DNA of 64,000 nucleotides from Glycine soja (GCF_004193775.1 NC_041008.1:3660958-3724957), one strand, 5' to 3'; shown: positions 28,197 through 42,600, numbered from the stretch's first letter. The notes: generated by a model not told the origin, from the letters alone. Translations and numbers: made by a program.

Positions 28197-28850
28197 TATG
28201 GATAAATTTGGGGTACCCTACCCAACTGGAGCTAGCTTTGGTTACCTGGCATGTGCGGCAATCAAAAGAGCCTCTCTGACTAATTTTTGTTCATATATAC
28301 ACTAAATTTAAATGCTACCACCAATCAATCATGTAAATCATATGTTTTAAATGTTATTCTAATTTAACAATAGATTTTAAGTTCGAATCCCAGATACATA
28401 ACTCTATTGAATATTTAGAAAGAAAGATTTATCACTTATAATAATTTTATGCAGATCAAATATAATTATTTCAAGTAAAAGATAATTACAGTTTAGACAC
28501 ACAAAATTAAATGCTAAACATAAACATGCTAGTCATAAAAGTATTTGATGAATATTCATATTATTTAACATCAAGAGAGAAAAAATATAAGTATAATAAG
28601 ATTTATGAAAAAAAAAAAAAAGATTTTATGACATAATAAAAAAAATAAAAAGATACTAGTGAGCTGTTTAAAATAAAGAGAAATTGATGTATCACTGCTG
28701 TGCTAGCGATGCAACGCAAACCAAAGCATTGTAGATTTTTCAATCCCCAAACATGGTGTTATTATATGTGTCACACTCTCCGCATTCCGCATAAGCTTCG
28801 TAACACGGGTACACCTAAATGTTGGAGCCATGACACTTTCCATTCTTTAC

Positions 28851-29129
28851 CTAATCTTGGAGTATACAAAGGTGGCAGATGAATTTTATTGGGTTTTCAA
28901 TGATCGTGTCACATGCCCCCTGCACCTCAGTTTCTGGCTCCCACATGATGGTAACATTGTACAGAGCTGCATTTGTGTTCTCCCTAGTAATGCCCAAGAA
29001 TGCTTTATTATATGCAACGAGTGACTCGTCTTTACCATTAGCTTGTGATGGAAAAAATATGAGACCTTGTGGTCCTTGTCCAATAAAATTATCTCCATTA
29101 TTGAAAGTTAGATTACAATGTTTCTTTCT
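28851..29129 (-). pseudogene. unidentified coding-like remnant, 92 open codons
   Basis: The minus strand is open from just after a stop at 29130-29132 to a stop at 28851-28853. The translation has a soluble-protein composition, with segments such as NNGDNFIGQGPQGLIFFPS and NAALYNVTIMWEPETEVQG. There is no suitable start Met, so any coding here would be an internal exon or a fragment. I do not recognise the family. The opposite strand is also open for 96 codons (28879-29169), but its Cys/Ser-rich translation looks like a shadow. Flanking DNA shows no further matching frame. Confidence 0.3.
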
Positions 29130-29426
29130 TCATTTAAGAGAAGTTCTGATTCTAATCCAACAAAGATAATTTCCAACACAAAGTTCTGTTTCTCTTTTAG
29201 ATGGTATATGTGAGGTATAGCTTTTTGTTTCTTTCAAGAATTACTAGCATTTTTTGAGACAAAACTTTTTAATAAATATACTCTACAAATCTTTTTAATA
29301 TTTTTGAAAAAAGTATTAAATAAATATATATTTACTGTCTTAAAAACTTCTAAAAACATCCAACATAATTATTCAAAATACTTTTGCAAATTATTATTCA
29401 ATAATAAAATGAAAACATTAAAACCC

Positions 29427-29546
29427 AATAATAAATGCTATGCAAATATTAAAACAAATAATAAATGCTAATCAATATTAAAAAAGATGGTAAAAGCTAT
29501 GCAATGTACTAGACCAGATAATAAAAGCTATCCAATGTATTAAAAC
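29427..29546. repeat. 30-bp tandem repeat, four diverged copies
   Basis: Copies begin near 29427, 29457, 29487 and 29517, each with the core ataa(a)gctat(g/c)caat followed by an att(aaaac)-like tail. The first two and last two copies are most alike, suggesting stepwise duplication. Confidence 0.7.
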
Positions 29547-30562
29547 ACATTTAATCTTGTGATGTAAGCAGAGTACTCAACGAACCAGGGGAGGGAGCGG
29601 AAAGCAGAGTACTCTTGTGATGAAGCAGAAGAAGAAAAAAAAAAGGGGCTGGTCCAAATTAATAGGAAAAAAACTAAGCTTCCAACAAGAAGAAAAAAAT
29701 GCTGGTCCGAATTAATAGTTGAACTTGAAATTTGCAAATGTAAAAAAAAAAAATGCCAAAAGACCTTAAAAGATTATTGAGGTTCCAAGACAAATGTAAT
29801 AATTCAAAAATCTTAGAAAATGAAAAGGCTGACAAAACAATCTTGGAAAAGTAATTCGGAAAACGATTATGAACTTGTCAGATTTCATCCAATGATGACA
29901 AATCATTAATTTAAAACTTCCCTCTCAACTAGATTTCCAACACTTAAAATCTCTGCAACAAAGCCAATTATTGCAGAACATTGGTTTAGAAAAAAAAAAA
30001 AAGCTTTTCCACATCCATTAATAGCTAAAACTTTACACCAAGGACGATCTATTAAAGATGGCCTGAGTAACCAGTAAGCAAAATAATAGAGGCGATATGC
30101 AATCATCCACCACACAAAGCATTGAAAAATGGCTGGTCTCAAATCATAATCAAATTGCCATAACAATGAAAACAACCAAGTTAAAAACTGTAAGTCAAGA
30201 CTGTATCCCAGACCATATATAACATAATTGATAATCCTTATGGACATCAAACAGAAAATCCCCTGAAAACGAGGTCTCTTGAGTTTCACACAAAGGATAC
30301 CCTATAAAAACCTATATATAGTCCTATACTGCATTAGCTACAAGATAAATAAACTCCACATATGCTTTAAGCAGGTTGGTTTTCTTGCTGTGGATTCCAT
30401 CACCAACATCACGATCACAATTCCTGAAAGCAATACACAAATGAAAATTATAATGATAAATAATATACATTCAGAAACATGCAGGGATGCTTCCACTAAG
30501 AAGAGAACAGAAGCAAAAATTAAAGAAACTAGAGGCAGAATGAAAAATCACTAACTTGTAGC

Positions 30563-30568
30563 TTTATT
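30563..30568 (-). terminator. possible poly(A) signal of the ERF gene
   Basis: The minus strand reads AATAAA here, about 26 nt after the ERF stop codon. It is very close to the stop; transcripts may well use a signal further downstream. Confidence 0.25.
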
Positions 30569-30593
30569 TACATAAAAAGGGATATGAAGGTGT

Positions 30594-33356
30594 TCAGAAG
30601 ACTCCTGCCATGGAAGGCAGGTCGTCGAAGCTCCAAAGGTTCATAGGGTTTCCAGCAGCATCCTGAGATGCATCTTCACTGAGCAAAGACGCCAATGCAG
30701 CATCAGCCCAGGCTTCATCAAGAAAAGAAGGGGTCTCAAAGAACTTCAGCTGGGATTCAATGTCTGCAAGCTCCTCAGAAAGAGTTTTTGCAGAATCATC
30801 TTGCACAGATGCCATATCCAGCAGGTTGTTCTTCTTCTGATTCTGATCAGCAGCACCCTGCACAAACTGAGATTCACCGTCCAAAGGAGCAGCAGAAAGC
30901 ATGGATGAGATCTCGGGTGTCTTGGGGACTTGTTCACCCCATCCGAGGTCAGAATAATCAAACGAGCTGCTCGAATGCTCAGAGCTGAAGTAAGCAGTAA
31001 CATCAGCAGATGGAGTAACAGGTGAGACTTGAACTCCATTTCCAGCAAACGGGGCACGGTTAACATACTGGTTAACCAGTGGTTTCTGTTCCACCTGATC
31101 TATAGGGCTGTAGTAGCCCTCAAGATTGTCACCAAAATTGAACATCTGGTTTATTTTCGGCTTCACAGAGTTCAGATTTTTCTTCATTGGCTGAGCCTCT
31201 GGATTCGCCTTGAGACGTTTTGAGGAAGCAGCGCCTGAAGGCTCATCAGGGAAATTCACCTTGGCTTTCTTGCCACGGATCCTCCTTGCTTCAGCATCGT
31301 AAGCTCTTGCAGCTTCTTCAGCAGTGCTGAAAGTTCCAAGCCAAACACGAACCCCCTTTCTTGGGTCGCGAATCTCAGCAGCCCACTTTCCCCATGGACG
31401 CTGGCGGATTCCGCGATACTGGTTCTTCCTCTTTCTCTTGGCACACTTCTCAGCTTGCCCCTTTGATTCCACAGATTTCACAGTTGTTGCTCCTACAATA
31501 TAATTGGAAAGTAACATAAATTAAACTATTAAAGGACAAAGACAATAAATATGCAGTATCATTAAAAAATATATCACATACCAAAAACACACATACAAAG
31601 ATTGGCATCTATTTTCCCATTTCTTCCAAAACCATTCAGGTCTATTAGACAACTCCACAACAAGGTAAAAGGAAAATCATCAACACGAGTAAAGGAACTG
31701 ATAATAATGGACATATCTTAACAATGGCTGTTCTTTCATTAAGTTCAGTAATAGATATGGTTACCATCAATTTACCCAGCCTATACAACAAATAGATATG
31801 AGATTAAACATCAATTGTTTCAATTTCATGGATTAATCAGTGAGCAATCTAGATCAAGCAACATTATTTAGCCCACAAACAGGAAACCACATACCAGACC
31901 AATAACCAAAACAGAAGTAAACGAACTAGCAATATACTCAATGAAATGCCAAAATTGGATCAACTAATGAACAATTAATGAAATAACAGCAGTAATATAA
32001 GGATACTCAATTTTTTTCGTTTCAGATCAATAATCGATACTTGTCTCTCTTAGATCAGACCTAACAATTAGAAGTGCAGTAGGTTAATTGAAACAATCCA
32101 TCCTATACAAATTTATAACACCCACACTTGGTCAACCATATGCCTGCTAGATTGGGCCCACAAAGAGCCAAAATTTAAAGCATAATTAGAAGCACAAAAT
32201 CAATCCCAAAGGCACACGCAAACGAAATCCTGCAATCATCTAGCCAATGATCATGAATTATGTTTAAAACACAAAGCCAAAGCCAGGGGGGAAAAATTGC
32301 TCCCCTCATTTTTTATCAATCAGGAGAAAAAAAGCCTAAAAGATAAATATCCATAATCCATATCTATAAAGGTTAGGAAAAAAACCAAAAAAAAAAATTC
32401 CAATCTCATTAAGTGCGAGGGAAAAATTTAACTTCACCAAATAACAAAATTAACATAAAAAAACCCTTTAAAAAATGACAATTTTGTTTGAGATGGTTGA
32501 ACAAGTAACTGAAACCAACTCCAATTGGATCTACAAAATCATATCCCAATACAAACGGCTCTAAAGTCAGTAACTGAAAATCCCCAAATTTCATGCACAG
32601 TACAAAGGCACACAGCCCCAAAAAAATTTACAAAGGATGTTCCCTTCATTTTTAAAACATTCCTGAAGAAAACACAAAATATGCAATAAACAAAATATTT
32701 TCTTCCAGACACTGACAAGATCTAAACCGATTTGAATAAAATTCCCAAAGCCAACTCCACCGAAAAATATTTTGAAAAATAAAAACAAAAATTAACATCC
32801 CAGAAAACCATACATCAAATCCATTTTTTTGGTTAAAAAAATCCTAATTTTTCTGACAAAAAAAAAAAAGAGGCACGAGCATGAAAAAGTCACAATTTTT
32901 CCATCAACCAACAACAACCAAGAGAAACGCCAGACACCACAGAAATGAATGCATATCATAACTCAAAACCGAAACCACAAATCCAGAATTAAAAAACAAA
33001 AAAGCACAACCAAACCAAAACTCTCAGAATGATGATTATTATAATCAGAAAGAGACAACGAAAGAGTTGTTGTTACCACGAGAGAGAGGCTTAGAAGCAG
33101 CCTTGTTGTTGGAGCGAGAGAACCCAAAGGGCTTCTTCTTCTTCAACTCCTCCTCCTCTTCATCGTCCTCATCATCGACATCCTCGATTTCCGAGTCATC
33201 CTCGAATTCTCTGAACCCTGCCTCGAAATCATCGTCCAGCAGCGACTTCGAGAACCGCTTCCTCAAATTCGGCCACAGGATGTCGGCGGTCACGCGCTGC
33301 GCCCCGCCGGCGGGACCCGCTGGAATGAAGTCGGAGATAATCGCACCACCACACAT
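30594..33356 (-). CDS. RAP2.12: group VII ERF transcription factor (RAP2.12/RAP2.2-like)
   Basis: Nuclear AP2/ERF activator of the hypoxia-responsive group VII. Two exons, 33077-33356 and 30594-31492, are joined by a GT/AG phase-1 intron of about 1.6 kb, giving 392 residues. The N-terminus [13 protein letters not shown] is the group VII signature. In the family Cys2 is exposed after Met removal and oxidised, sending the protein to N-degron degradation under normal oxygen. The RVTADILWP motif follows, then an acidic run (residues 51-70) and a basic cluster KRKRKN (112-117, likely nuclear localisation). The AP2 DNA-binding domain spans about residues 119-176 ([19 protein letters not shown] ... 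KVNFP). The C-terminus has the activation motif [20 protein letters not shown] and ends [16 protein letters not shown], typical of RAP2.12 and RAP2.2. I cannot separate these two by eye. No lesion is seen. Targets are inferred to be GCC-box or hypoxia-responsive promoters. Confidence 0.95.
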
Positions 33357-33540
33357 GATCGCTCACTCACTCAGATCCTTGCTCTTTCGACTAAAGGTTG
33401 AGACTTTCTTCCACCCAATGGAAAATGATCGCAGAAAAAACAAAGCTTTCGCTCAATCAATGGAAAGTAAACAAACAATGGCTGTGTCTTTCTTCAGGGT
33501 TTTGTATAATTGAGTTTGGTGTAAGGTGCGAGCTGTATGG

Positions 33541-33554
33541 TATTTATATATATA
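33541..33554 (-). promoter_or_regulatory. TATA box of the ERF gene
   Basis: The minus strand reads TATATATAAATA here, about 190 nt upstream of the ATG at 33356. This predicts a transcription start near 33510 and a 5' UTR of roughly 150 nt. Confidence 0.6.
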
Positions 33555-33759
33555 AAAAAAATGAATTTTTCTTTTTTCTTTTCCGCGGAATGGGGTGGGT
33601 GAACAGTGAAATGGGGTATGGTGTTACCGTTTTGCCCTTGTCAGTGGTAGCCGGTGAGTTTTCTAGTTTTCTTTGGTTTTGGAAAGGTAAACGGTAAAGT
33701 TGATGTTTTTACTGGTAGTGCTGTCTGCAGTGGTCAGCAAGCATCATGTGCGCAGACCA

Positions 33760-33765
33760 CACGTG
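33760..33765. promoter_or_regulatory. G-box (CACGTG) in the ERF promoter
   Basis: A palindromic CACGTG lies about 200 bp upstream of the predicted TATA box of the ERF gene. G-boxes bind bZIP and bHLH factors. Whether this one is used is not known. Confidence 0.4.
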
Positions 33766-34094
33766 CCTGGCACAGGTTCCTTTTCTGGTTTATTATTACG
33801 CAAAAAATGCGGGAAAAAAAGGGACAGAAAGTAATAAATATGGAATGCATGATTAGTTTGTAATATAATTTTTATTTTTAGGTAGTAATGAATGTTTTGT
33901 GAATAGTGAAGATTTTTCTCGTGATATAGAAGAAAGATTATTTTGTGTAGATTTTGTATTTAAGCCGATTTATATTTTACATAAGTCATTCTCTTTCTCC
34001 TTAAGCTGGTAATGGTGAGATGTTTATTGCAAAGGATAAAAAATAAATTAAGGAAATAAAAATGAAAAATAATAAAATGTTTCGACTTTGTTGC

Positions 34095-35300
34095 TTGCGA
34101 TCATGCAAATTCTCATGACATAAAGTGATTAAAATATTTTTTTTTCTTAATTTTTGTTGGCGGTTATATGATCATTTTTTAGGTTATTATTTATGATCAT
34201 GCAAATTCTTATTATAATAAATCATTAAAATCATTGTATTCCTCAATTTTCATTGGAAATTACCTTGATCATTAAAATGATTAAAAAAATATTTCTTTAT
34301 TTTTGTACGTTTACGTGATCATTTTTTATGTCATTATTTATGATCATGAGTTTTCTTGTGATAATAGGATGATTAAAAATGTTTTTATTTCTTATTTTTC
34401 GCTAGTGGTTACGTGATCGTTTTTTAGATCACTATTCATGTTCATGAGTTTTCTTGTGATAGTAATATGATTACAAATATTTTATTTATTAATTCTCACT
34501 AGCAGTTACGTGATCATTTTTTAGGTCACTGTTTATGTTGATGAGTTTTCTCGTGATAGTAATATGATTAAAAATATTTTGTTTCTTAATTCTTGCAGAC
34601 GGTTATGTGATCATTTTCAAGGTCATTGTTCATGATCATGCAAATTATCGTAATAGTAAAATGATTAAAAATTATTAATTTCATAATTCTCATTAACGGT
34701 TATGTGATCATTTTCAAAGTATTATTTAGATCTGTGTTTTCTCTTGACATTAAAATGATTAAAAATATTTTATTCCTTAATTCTCACTAGCTTTTATGTG
34801 ATCATTTTCGAGGTCAGTGCTCTTGATCATGTGTTTTCTCATGATATTAAGATGATTGGGAACATTTTATTTCTTAAGTTTCGCTAGCAGTTATGCGATT
34901 ATTTTTTAGGTCATTGTTCATGATCATGCAAATTCTCGTGAAAGTAAAATGGTTACAAATCTTAATTTTTGCTAACAGTCATGTGATCATTTTCGAGATT
35001 ATTGTTCATGATCGTGTGTTTTCTCATAACAATAAAATGATTAAAAATGTTTTAATCCTTAATTTGTGTTGGTGGTTACGTGATTATTTTCAAGGTCAAT
35101 GTTTATGATCAAGCATTTTCTTGTGATAATAAAATTATTCAAAATCATTTTTTTCCTTAATTCTCGTTGGGGGTTATGTGATTCATTTTGGATATATTCA
35201 AGTAGTAGTCATGATCAAGCAAATCCTCGTGATAATAAAATGATTTGAAAACATTAATTCATTAATTAACTAATTCACATTGGCACTTACATGAATTTTT
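34095..35300. repeat. diverged tandem array, about 97-bp unit, about 12 copies
   Basis: A box like gttacgtgatcatttttaggtc recurs at about 34168, 34316, 34413, 34510, 34607, 34704, 34799, 34896, 34983, 35080 and 35178, with a collapsed copy near 34264. Each unit also holds a second box, tcatgatcatg followed by (a/c)(a/g)ttttctcgtga, then taaaatgattaaaa and cttaattctcgctag. Copies differ by substitutions and small indels, so the array is old. It begins about 0.55 kb upstream of the ERF TATA box. The two boxes contain palindromic ATGATCAT-like cores. Confidence 0.85.
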
Positions 35301-35779
35301 TGGATTTTGTTGGCTTGTGCACTCATGCAAGACCTAAGGATATTAATGGACTAATTCATTAATTGAATTGATGTCAGTTTATGGCTTCAAGCCATTTTAA
35401 TGCTATGCTTGGTTGTGAAAAGAGAAATAGAGTATATGAAAATAAATGGGAGATAATTTGAAAAAGAATAAATAGAGTGAAAATAAAGTTAAATGACGGG
35501 TTATTTGATTGAAGGGATCAAGGGAAATGTGAGAAATAAAATGAAAAAAATAATAAAGTTGTTTGATATGAATGAAATGGGAAGAGAGGAATTAAATAAA
35601 TATATAAACTACTATTTTTCCCTTATATAGTCATGACAAAAGACCGTTAATAATTGATTAAATTGGTGAACTTAATCGATTATGTAACCTAAATAATTCA
35701 TTATAGTTGAAGCCCTCTATTTTCAAGTGAAAGGACATGCAGGAATAAAGGGTTTGAAGGCATGTTCTCACCTATAATG

Positions 35780-36760
35780 TCTAGAGACCCATGCTCCCAC
35801 CTAACGAAGCCTACCATTGGTTTTGAGATTCAAAATTACCAACACAAAAGGTATTGATAGAAACACAATTAAGCAAGCACTATCACATGTGAAAACAAAG
35901 AGTAACATAAGGTTAAGCAATACTTTTTACTTTTAACATTCATGACTCCCACATTTATTCCGAAATTGTAAAGACCAAAATCACTCATGTGGGTTCTACT
36001 AATTCAAAATTTGATTCACTCCTACATATGTCTATAGACCTATGCTCCCATCTTCCAATGAAGCTTACCATTGATTTTGAGATTCAAAACTAGCAACACA
36101 AAGGCATTGATAACAACACAACGAAGCAGTAACTGTCACACGTAAAAGCAAAGAGTAAAGTAAGGGTACACTAGACTTTCTACTTTTAACATTCATTACT
36201 CCCATGTATTTATCCCCGAATTTTAAAGACCAAAATCACTCTCATGTGGGTCCCACTAATTTAAAATTTAATTATCTCATGCATATGTCTAGAGACTTAT
36301 GCCTCTGCCTTTCAATAAAGCGTGCAATTGGTTGAGATTCAAAACTAGCAACACTGAGGCATTGCTAGCAACACAATGAAGTAGTCATTATCACACATGA
36401 AAGCAAAGAGTAAAAGTAAGGATAAATTGGATATTTACCCATAAATTGTAAGGATTGAAATCACTCATAAGGGTTCTAATAATTTAAAAATTAATTATCT
36501 TCTTCATACGTTTAGAAACCCATGCTCCCACCTCCCAATGAAGCATACCATTGGTTTTCAGATTCAAAACTATCAACCCAGAGGCATTGGTAGCAACACT
36601 ACAAAATAGTTGTTGTTCGTGAAAACAAAGAGTAAAGTAAAGGTACATCAAACTTTTTACTTTTAACATTCATTATTCCTATATTTTCCCCTAATTTGTA
36701 AAGATTGAAATCACTTGTGTGAGTCCTACTAATTCAAAATTTAATTCTCTTACATCAACT
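35780..36760. repeat. diverged tandem array, about 245-bp unit, four copies
   Basis: The marker tctagagacccatgctccc, with variants, begins at about 35780, 36031, 36288 and 36511. After it each copy continues with accattggttttgagattc, caacac...ggcattg, aaagcaaagagtaa, ttttaacattcattactccc and gtaaagaccaaaatcactc. Spacing is about 251, 257 and 223 bp. It follows the 97-bp array after about 480 bp of other sequence. The units of the two arrays are unrelated by eye. Confidence 0.85.
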
Positions 36761-38050
36761 AAAACAATGTATGAGTCCTATTCTTGTCTTCGGATAATAT
36801 TTTTTTTTTATTGAAACAAACAAAACATAAGTCATAAATCAACTCAAAACATGAAATAAATGTACTTGAAAGAGAAATTATTAAAAGAAATAATACCCAA
36901 ATAATATAAGTAGCATACCTTGAAAATAATTAAGAGGTAAACTATTATAGAAAATATATATTAGGGACAAATAGCATGAGTTTACTCATGCTTGCATATA
37001 AGGATTTTCAAATTCGGTCTAATAAAAAATGCAAACCTAAAATCTAAAAATTGATGAAAATTGAATTTCTTTAAAAAAATTTTACCATTTATTGGATGAT
37101 CAATTGTTCAATTTGGCTTTTGAATGATATTTTAAAAAAACGAACCAATATTTTGTCTAATACACGTTATTTTTTTCGTTTCATATGTATACTACTACCA
37201 TTTTGCATCCGAATATTAAACCTTTAATTATAAAGCCATCTCACAATTCAGCTCTAAATTAACTTGACTCCTCTGGATGTGTTGCAACAAAAAGGGGTGT
37301 ATACATTTTGGTCTTATGAAAACAATGCAAGGTTGAAAAATGTTCTCGAAAAAATAGACACAAAATCATGTGTAAATTATCAAAAGAATCAACTAAACTT
37401 AAACTAACTAAATCATTATTAAAGAATGTCAATTGTTGGTAATTCTAATATGATAGTTACAATGAAAATTAAGTATAAAGTATATGTGTGCCAAGGCTCA
37501 AGATTGATTAAAAAGTATGTCCCGAGTGATGTTGCAATATTTTGTTGTATGACGTGTGTTGTATTTAGAAGCTAATATTTTTTAAGCAAAAAAATCATCG
37601 AAATAAATATACATATTTTAATATAAAAATTAAACAAGATGTGAAAAATCTAATTCATATCTAAAATTTCCAAAACAAATAGATTATTTGTCTAAAAATA
37701 TTTTTTTAGAATCTAAAATAATAGTTGTAAAAATTCTATTAAAAAAAACTTTAGCACATATTACTTTTTTTTTTTAGAGAAATAAGGCTTTACATGCAAT
37801 CTATCTTTCGAATTGATAAATTCAGGAATTTTACGTTACAATGGTAAAAGAAATTCGTCAAATACATTTCATGTAAAAGAAAAACATTTCAATATGTAGT
37901 GTACAAATTAAAAAGTAAACACCTACTTAAATAATGCTTTTATTATGTTTTCTTTAGAAAATATGATGAATGCAATTCAACATTTTTAAGATATTAGTTA
38001 AAGAAGTAAAAATACCAATATAATCTAACACGGTTAGAAAATAGTTGTTC
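36761..38050. other. intergenic, nothing recognised
   Basis: AT-rich DNA with no open frame of note and no repeat structure I could define. Confidence 0.4.
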
Positions 38051-38295
38051 CTTAAGGATTGTTTGGATAATTTTTTTAAAATTACTTGTAAGAAAAGAAA
38101 ATAAAAATTAAAATAACATCTTCATAAGTTAAAATTTAACTTATGGATAAATTAATTTATAAAAACTCTCATAAATTATCTAAATAGTGATTTTAAATTT
38201 ATGAATGAATTAATTTTAACTTACAACAAAAAATTTATTTCATCTTCTTCTTCTAAACATACTTCACGATAAGTTTATCCAAACATGATTTTAAG
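38051..38295. mobile_element. candidate MITE, about 245 bp
   Basis: The left end cttaaggattgtttggataa and the reverse complement of the right end, cttaaaatcatgtttggataa, form imperfect terminal inverted repeats. The interior is AT-rich and partly self-complementary. No clear target duplication was seen, so the superfamily is open. Confidence 0.45.
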
Positions 38296-39321
38296 TATAT
38301 GGTCATAAATTTGATTTTGAATGAATGTATGGATTATAAAGATTTTGTTGAGACTTGGAATAAGCAATTTTTATTTTGGTGATTTTAATATTTTGAAGGA
38401 ATCAATCTCTGATTATAAAATAAGGATATTTTTAGTATTAATTTTTTAAGGAAATAAAATTTTAAAAAAACAATACGTTAGTGTAATTACTGAATTGTTT
38501 AATTTTATACTTTAAATAACTAAAAATATTTAGTAAACTTTTTAAAAGTTCTTAATAAATACTTTTCAAATACTAGCCATTAGCGCGGTCAAGATTAAGA
38601 CCATTGAATGTGGTAGACTGGTGACCTACAACCTACTGTTTCGGTATGAAAGCAGTTTTACCGTCGCCGGAAGTGGAAAAATATAAGCACAACGAGTAAT
38701 GGGCAATTTTGTAATCTAACCTTCATAGTTACATGGCCTTAAAGTTAATTTATTGTGTTCTCGAAGGCCAATGCTTGAAGCAGTTTCACTTTTAATACTA
38801 GTAATTTTTAGTTTATTCTTATACTGTGCATTAATTAGAATTTATTAAAGGTATTATTTTTAAATAGTCATTAAAAGTAAGTATTTTTTGTAATAATATT
38901 TAATATTTTGGATTTTTAATTAATTATTTAAGAAATGCAATTAATATTTCAAATTAATTATCACTTTTTAATATATATTTTATCTTTCGTATTAATTTGA
39001 TTCTCTTTTATTTATTTTTATTTTCTCACTCTACATTAAATAGTTGAAGGTGCATTAAATAAATATTTAATACTTCATTTATTTTTCAAAATAACATTCA
39101 AGATAGGACCATTTTATTTATTTTAAAAATTTCTTCACATTAACTACTTAATGCAGTAAAAAAATTAATTATTTAATTTTTTTTTTTACCGAAAACACAA
39201 CTGCTAACCTTGTAAGCACTTTTTTTTATTTAATGCCTTTGACTTTTGAGTTTGACAGATAAATATTATTTGTTGAAAAACAATAATAAGGAAAATCAAT
39301 TTAATTAATAGAAAATATGAA

Positions 39322-39606
39322 GGGTTAAATATGATTTTGATGTCTAAAATTTGAGTGATTTTTGTTTTTGATTTCTTAAATTAAAATTTATTTATTTTTA
39401 GTTCCTGAATTTCAAAATTTGCTCTTTTAATTACTCTTCATAAATAATTAAAAAAATATCCCATATACCCCAAAATCAATATGTTTTTTTTAATGGAGAG
39501 GGACTGAAAATATAAAATTTTGAAATTTTAGAACTAAGAAAAAAAATTAAATTTGGAGGCAAAAACAGATGACTTAAATTTGAGAAAATAAAAATATATT
39601 TAAGCT
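39322..39606. mobile_element. Mutator-like MITE with 9-bp target duplication
   Basis: The left end gggttaaatatgattttgat pairs with the reverse complement of the right end, agcttaaatatatttttatt. The similarity extends inward for about 100 bp (tttagttcctgaatttcaaaattt against ttagttctaaaatttcaaaattt). The flanks aaatatgaa (39313-39321) and aaatattaa (39607-39615) match at 8 of 9 positions. There is no coding capacity. This end sequence is typical of abundant legume MITEs. Confidence 0.75.
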
Positions 39607-39615
39607 AAATATTAA

Positions 39616-42600
39616 GTAGTGTCTGGTTAAACTGAAAAGTATAATTTTTTATTAAAAAACACAACAGTATATCTTTCCATGAATTCTAACACGACATTTT
39701 AATAGAAATGGATTTCTTGAAATTGTAAGAATTAAAATATTTTTCTTTTTCAATTTGGAGAACCAAATACGAATTTTTTAGTTTCAAAACTTTTCTTGCT
39801 CAAAAAATAAAAATTATTTTCTCTACTTAAACTTTTACAAAATAAATTTATTTTTAATTAATATATATCTTAATAAATATTAAATACAGATATTCTATTT
39901 AATATTCTCAAAATAGAAAGAAATTCAAAATTTAAAGTTGACCTGTCATGTATTTTATGTCAATCGTTTTAAGGTGTCCCTTTAATGTGTAGTTTTAGGA
40001 ATTTTAAATTTGTTTAATATTTTTCTGAAATTATTATTACTTAGAATAAAATTTGAATAAATGTATTGTGCTTTTAAAAAGGTTATTCTTATAATTACTT
40101 TCTTTATACGCATCTCAAAATGAATGTTGTAAAAAATCTTATAATATATTTGACTTGATAAAATTATTCTATTTTTATTTTTTTAATAATTAAAATTTAA
40201 ATCTATACCTATTTTTATTTTCAAATATTTATAGAAACATAGCGAAAACTAAGAAAAATCTGTTTTATTTTCTTTACAGGATTTTAAAAGCCATCTACAT
40301 ATGGAGAAAATATTTTTTTTTTACCATTATTGATGAAAATAAAAGTATTTTTCAAAGCAAAAAACATAATTAAGAAACGGTTCTTGCATATACTGATAAA
40401 AAAAAAAAGGTCTTTCATTTAAGAACATGCATTAAAGTTGGTCTACCTAAATAATAAAGTTTAAGCTAGCTTATAATTTTTTTTATACGAGATTTTTTTT
40501 TCTGAGATTTGAGTCCCTACATTCTAAAAAATCTTTAATTTTGATCAATTTTTCAATCTTACATGTATTTTTTTAATTGAATTCTATATCTAATATATAC
40601 CTTTAAGATATATCAATAAATAATTTATTAATTAAAATATAAAACTAAAATAAATATATATATAAAATGAAAAAATTTCTAAAATATAAAAGTTGAAATT
40701 GTGAAAGAAAAAAAATTGCAAATTATAAAATAACCGAGTCCAAAATTACAATTTAACGTAAAATTTACTACAAAAAGTTATTTTGGGTGGATGGAGCCCA
40801 TGCATCACGAGTACTAATAATATATGTATGGGATACCGTATAAGAACTTGTGTGGGGTTAAGCTGATACACTCTACCGTATAAGAAATACATGCATTCGT
40901 TGAGTGTCACGTAGTTTACTTCATAGTATCACGTGACATCCAATGATATGTCGGCTTCTTACAATTGTTTAGATTTTTTTTTTTTTTACAAAGATAAATG
41001 AATTTAAGAGCATATCGTATATAAATATTGTTTTAGAGTAAATAATTAGTCCAAAGATGCAATTCACTCTAACTTTTATCTTTAGGTTTAACAAAAAATG
41101 TCTTAAGCTGTAATTCATTTCATCTAAAAATAATTAAATTTAATCACTTACTATAGTTTTAATCTTTTAGTCTTTAAACATATATTTATATCAATACTTA
41201 ATTTATTTTTGTTTTAGTTACACTTTATATATAACTTAGAACAAAAATAAGTAACAAACCACAAATTTGGAGATTTGTTTTCAAAATTTTGTTAAATCTA
41301 AAGATTAAAGTGATACTAAAACATAATTTTAAGTATTAAATCGATCATTTATTCTTTTTTTATAATTATAAATTTTGTTATTTTCTTTAATTTTAATAGA
41401 GGTTAATGGATATACATTGTCAATTAATATATATTATTTTACGCTATTAAATAATTAAAATAAGATATGTGTGTGTGAGAGAAGAGATTAAATTATATTA
41501 GTTTAATTTTGACAACTATTATATTATTTTTATAACTTAATATAAAATATGATTTTTATCTATTTAATCACTGAATTATATTTATCTATTATTAAGATTA
41601 TTTGTGTCAAATTTTGTCAAAATTAAATTACAACAAAAAATAATCAAATGATCTATATTTTAAAATATATATATTACATCGATTTTAATCTATACAAATA
41701 AGATAATAAATAATTTTAGATTAATATAAATTTTTATATATATGATATATGTGAAATGATCTTTTAATTTAATGACCAATTTTAAATAAATATTATTCAA
41801 TTAAAATTATAAAATAATGTAATAACTATTAAAGTTACATGTATAATTTGATTCATTCTATATTAATATTGTGAGGGTGTGTGTTTTTTCTCTTCTAAAT
41901 AAATGTTTATGAAACATATATTATAAAAATAAAAAAATTAAAATAATTATGTTCGATATTAAATAGGTAATATTTTCATATAAAATGATATGAAAAAAAT
42001 ATTGTGAGAGACTTACCTACTAGTTAAAGATTTGGACTTTGCTGATGGCACATGCAGAGGCTTATGTCATTAGAGGTCGTGTTGGCTTTGGATTTTTCTT
42101 TTAACTTGGTTGTCGATTAATGTAGGCGTGTCTCTGAAAATTTAACATTACGTACACGAAGACGCATGATTCTGCTTTTATACAACAGGTACAAATGCTT
42201 TCATTATTAACTGAATACAACAGGTACTAAAAAAATGTTGAAATCAACTCATTCTTTCATTTTCATAGCATATACATCTTGTGTTAATTATTAGCAAATT
42301 TTTGTATATTGTATAGATATTTTTAAACAAATCAATATTGAAAAGAAGATTATACAAGTAATACAAATATTATAATGTTAAGTAGTAGTCAAATTACTTA
42401 CTTTATGAAAGATTTATGAAATAATTAAAATACAGCCTATTAGATAAGATTAAATTAAAGAAACAATTTTTTTGAAAATGAACATAAAAAATTATGAAAA
42501 TAAATGATTTAGATAAATATATATGGCTATATAAAATCAATTTTTTTAAACTTATTTTTTTTTTCAAAAGTGTCTTTTAAAAAAAAAGTATTTCTTTAAG